Source: Candidatus Rokuibacteriota bacterium
GTDB taxonomy: Bacteria > Methylomirabilota > Methylomirabilia > Rokubacteriales > CSP1-6
NCBI GenBank assembly: GCA_016201575.1
Contig: JACQCN010000080.1
Span: forward strand, 1 to 7,710
Length of the DNA: 7,710 nucleotides
Reading direction: 5' to 3'
Shown here: in pieces, positions 6,106 through 7,710 of the stretch
How the letters are laid out: each line of letters begins with the position of its first letter
Position numbering within the stretch: the stretch's first letter is position 1
Position numbers and translations under genes: made by a program
The notes under the pieces: model-generated
What the model was told of the DNA's origin: nothing
The model's input: the letters and a program-made list of their open reading frames with translations, nothing else
Database searches by the model: none

Positions 6106-7032
6106 CTACGAGGACTCGATGCTCCGCAAACGAGACAGCAGGCGCTCCATGCGTTGCGGAAGCGGGACGGCGAACGTCATCCGCAGGCCGGTGACGGGAT
6201 GGTCGAACGCCAGCTCGGCCGCGTGCAGCGCGAGCCCGTCGGTCGGGACGTCGAGGCGCTCGACCGACCGCGCGCGGTACCTGTCGTCGCCGACCACCGG
6301 ATGGCCCTGCGCGGCGAGGTGCACGCGGATCTGGTGCGTGCGGCCGGTCTCGAGCCGCGCCTCGAGGTAGGTGGCGCCGGCCGTCGGGAAGCGCTCGAGG
6401 ACCCGATAGCGGGTGACGGCGCGCTTCCCCCGCCCTGTCGGAAGCACGGCCATGCGCGTGCGGTCGCGCGGATGGCGGCCGATCGGCGCGTCGATCACGC
6501 CCTGCGCGCGCGCGAGCGTCCCGTGCACGACGGCGAGGTAGCGGCGGGAGACGGTGCGCGCGGCGAGCTGGGAGGTGAGCGAGGCGTAGGCGGCCGGTGT
6601 CCGCGCGATCACGAGCAAGCCCGAGGTGCCCTTGTCGAGCCGGTGGACGATGCCGGGGCGCCGCTGCCCCCCGACCGCCGCCGTCTCGGGCGCGTGGGCC
6701 AGCGCCGCGGCGGCGAGCGTCCCCGTGGTCTGGCCCGCGCCGGGGTGGACGACCATGCCGGCGGGCTTGTCGACGACCAGCACCGCGTCGTCCTCGTAGA
6801 CGATCTCCAGGGGCAGCGCCTCGGGGGCGAGCTCCTGGGGCTCCGGCGGCGGGATCTCGACCTCGACCTGGTCGCCCTCGCGCACGTGGTACGCGGCCTT
6901 CCGCGCCGCGCCGCCGACCCTGACCCGCCCCGTCTGGATCAGCGCCTGGAGCTTCGCGCGCGAGAGATCGGGCAGGCGGGCGGCGAGCCAGCGGTCCAGC
7001 CGCTGGCCGGCGTCAGCCGCGCTGACGATCAC
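6106..7032 (-). CDS. rluD: Pseudouridine synthase, RluA/RluD family, with S4 domain
   Basis: This enzyme converts uridine to pseudouridine in RNA. RluD itself modifies helix 69 of 23S rRNA in the ribosome's decoding region. The 308-residue protein has an N-terminal S4 RNA-binding domain (about 8-60, with RLDRWLAARLPDLSRAKLQALI) and then the catalytic domain (about 75-300). That domain contains VVDKPAGMVVHPG (87-99) and the active-site motif HRLDKGTSGLLV (130-141) with catalytic Asp133. It also has RYLAVVHG (164-171), and LETGRTHQIRVHLAAQGHPVVGD (227-249, key residues Arg231, His233, Gln234, Arg236). The S4 domain and HRLDKGTSGL motif point to RluD rather than RluA, which has no S4 domain, but the exact target uridines cannot be read from sequence. 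The start is GTG, 20 bases inside the end of lspA, without a Shine-Dalgarno sequence, so translation is probably coupled. Two hairpin repeats begin right after the stop. Confidence 0.94.
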   Translation of the reverse strand: MIVSAADAGQRLDRWLAARLPDLSRAKLQALIQTGRVRVGGAARKAAYHVREGDQVEVEIPPPEPQELAPEALPLEIVYEDDAVLVVDKPAGMVVHPGAGQTTGTLAAAALAHAPETAAVGGQRRPGIVHRLDKGTSGLLVIARTPAAYASLTSQLAARTVSRRYLAVVHGTLARAQGVIDAPIGRHPRDRTRMAVLPTGRGKRAVTRYRVLERFPTAGATYLEARLETGRTHQIRVHLAAQGHPVVGDDRYRARSVERLDVPTDGLALHAAELAFDHPVTGLRMTFAVPLPQRMERLLSRLRSIESS

Positions 7033-7486
7033 CGGCGAGGAGCTGCAGCGCGAGCAGCGCGACGCCGACGGTGATCGAGGAGTCGGCGACGTTGAACGCC
7101 GGCCAGTGCCACGCGCGCCAGTAGACGTCGATGAAGTCGACGACGGAGCCCCAGCGGGCCCGGTCGATCAGGTTGCCCACGGCGCCGCCGAAGATCAGCC
7201 CGAGCGAGAGCCGGCCCATCCAGCCGCTGGTAGGCAGGGTGCGGACGGCCAGCCGGGCGAGCACGATCAGCGCGGCTACGGACAGCGCGGTGACGAGCCA
7301 GCGCCAGGCGGTGGGCACGCTCGCCAGGACGCCGAAGGCGAGCCCGGGGTTCCGGACCAGCGTGAGGTTGACGAAGTCCTCGACCACCACCACGACGGCG
7401 CCGGGGACGAGCCAGGCGAGGGCGAGCGCCTTGGTCATCTGGTCGAGCGCCAGCACGGCGCCCGCCACCGCCAGGACGCCGATCAT
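7013..7486 (-). CDS. lspA: Lipoprotein signal peptidase (signal peptidase II)
   Basis: LspA is the inner-membrane aspartyl protease that removes signal peptides from lipid-modified prolipoproteins. The 157-residue length is normal for the family. Four hydrophobic segments are visible at about residues 3-22, 63-82, 92-109 and 134-152. Conserved blocks are DQMTK (15-19), RNPGLAFG (45-52, usually N-x-G-A-A-F-G), GNLIDR (104-109), VVDFIDV (115-121) and FNVADSSI (131-138). Asp117 and Asp135 correspond to the catalytic pair. An in-frame start 32 codons upstream would add a charged, non-membrane extension overlapping ileS, so the ATG at 7486 is preferred. That ATG overlaps the ileS stop as ATGA, and the 3' end overlaps rluD by 20 bases. 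The ileS-lspA order is also common in proteobacteria. Confidence 0.97.
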   Translation of the reverse strand: MIGVLAVAGAVLALDQMTKALALAWLVPGAVVVVVEDFVNLTLVRNPGLAFGVLASVPTAWRWLVTALSVAALIVLARLAVRTLPTSGWMGRLSLGLIFGGAVGNLIDRARWGSVVDFIDVYWRAWHWPAFNVADSSITVGVALLALQLLAGDRQRG

Positions 7487-7710
7487 CGCAGGCGAGCGAT
7501 CACCGGAACGCAGCGCTCGCAGAGCGTGGGGTGCTGGGCGCTCTCTCCCACCCGCTCGCTCCACACCCAGCACCGCTCGCACTTGCGGCCGGCCGCCCGC
7601 TCGACGTCGATGACGAGCCCGGGGATCTCCTGGCTCTCGTAGTGCACGAGGGCGTCGCGGCCGGGCGGCTCGAAGCCGGCCTGCGAGACGATGAAGAGCG
7701 TGGCGAGGAG
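7483..7710 (-). CDS. ileS: Isoleucine--tRNA ligase, C-terminal 75 residues (5' part outside window)
   Basis: Only the end of the gene is present. The frame runs from the right edge of the window to a TGA at 7485-7483. Fragment residues 43-74 carry the C-terminal zinc finger of bacterial isoleucyl-tRNA synthetases: KCERCW and, further on, HPTLCERCVPVI. Cys44, Cys47, Cys64 and Cys67 are in the two C-x-x-C pairs that bind zinc. The preceding VHYESQEIPGLVIDVERAAG segment is the usual lead-in to this domain. The full enzyme (about 930 residues) attaches isoleucine to its tRNA in the cytoplasm. The zinc-binding tail identifies the bacterial form rather than the eukaryote-like, mupirocin-resistant type. 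The stop codon overlaps the lspA start by ATGA, so translation of the two is coupled. Confidence 0.96.
   Translation of the reverse strand, partial: LLATLFIVSQAGFEPPGRDALVHYESQEIPGLVIDVERAAGRKCERCWVWSERVGESAQHPTLCERCVPVIARLR

Noticed and set aside
4523..6370. Plus-strand open frame of 615 codons across glmU, the spacer and the rluD end
   Set aside because: It is antisense to glmU and reads through the hairpin repeats; no recognisable protein features.
7487..7582. N-terminal extension of lspA to an upstream in-frame start
   Set aside because: The extra 32 residues are charged, lie inside the ileS zinc-finger coding region, and would precede the first membrane segment. The ATG at 7486 gives normal family length.

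Overview
The window is GC-rich (about 70% by eye) bacterial chromosome in which every supportable gene lies on the minus strand. The transcription order, from right to left, is ileS (3' end only) > lspA > rluD-type pseudouridine synthase > a 413-base intergenic spacer with two hairpin repeats > glmU > glmS > a 270-base intergenic spacer with self-complementary sequence > a small secreted protein of unknown function > pcrA/uvrD-type helicase (3' end cut off by the window edge). The content is conserved housekeeping. The window gives no decisive taxonomic marker. Composition, gene content and near absence of Shine-Dalgarno sequences suggest a GC-rich, probably Gram-negative, perhaps uncultured lineage (Rokubacteria/Methylomirabilota-like is my guess, not shown by the sequence).

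Right block (6106-7710): ileS, lspA and rluD are translationally interlocked. The ileS stop and lspA start share ATGA, and lspA and rluD overlap by 20 bases. They form one operon for isoleucyl-tRNA charging, lipoprotein signal-peptide removal and rRNA pseudouridylation. Directly after the rluD stop lie two copies of a repeat of about 70 bases. Each copy has two strong hairpins, and the copies are offset by about 105 bases.

Middle block (2392-5692): glmU and glmS together supply UDP-N-acetylglucosamine. GlmS makes glucosamine-6-phosphate from fructose-6-phosphate and glutamine. GlmU acetylates glucosamine-1-phosphate and uridylylates the product, feeding peptidoglycan and lipopolysaccharide synthesis. 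The phosphoglucosamine mutase (GlmM) that links the two steps is not in the window. The two genes are 88 bases apart with one hairpin between them.

Left block (1-2121): a 138-residue exported protein is followed after 4 bases by a PcrA/UvrD DNA helicase, so the two are probably co-transcribed.

The most useful regulatory observation is an identical extended -10 sequence, TGCTAGAAT, in front of both glmU and the secreted-protein gene. It is placed so that transcription would begin at or within one base of the start codon, suggesting leaderless mRNAs. The 2122-2391 spacer may encode a small structured RNA on the plus strand, but this is speculative. I found no mobile element, CRISPR array, tRNA or rRNA, and no convincing novel multi-gene system.
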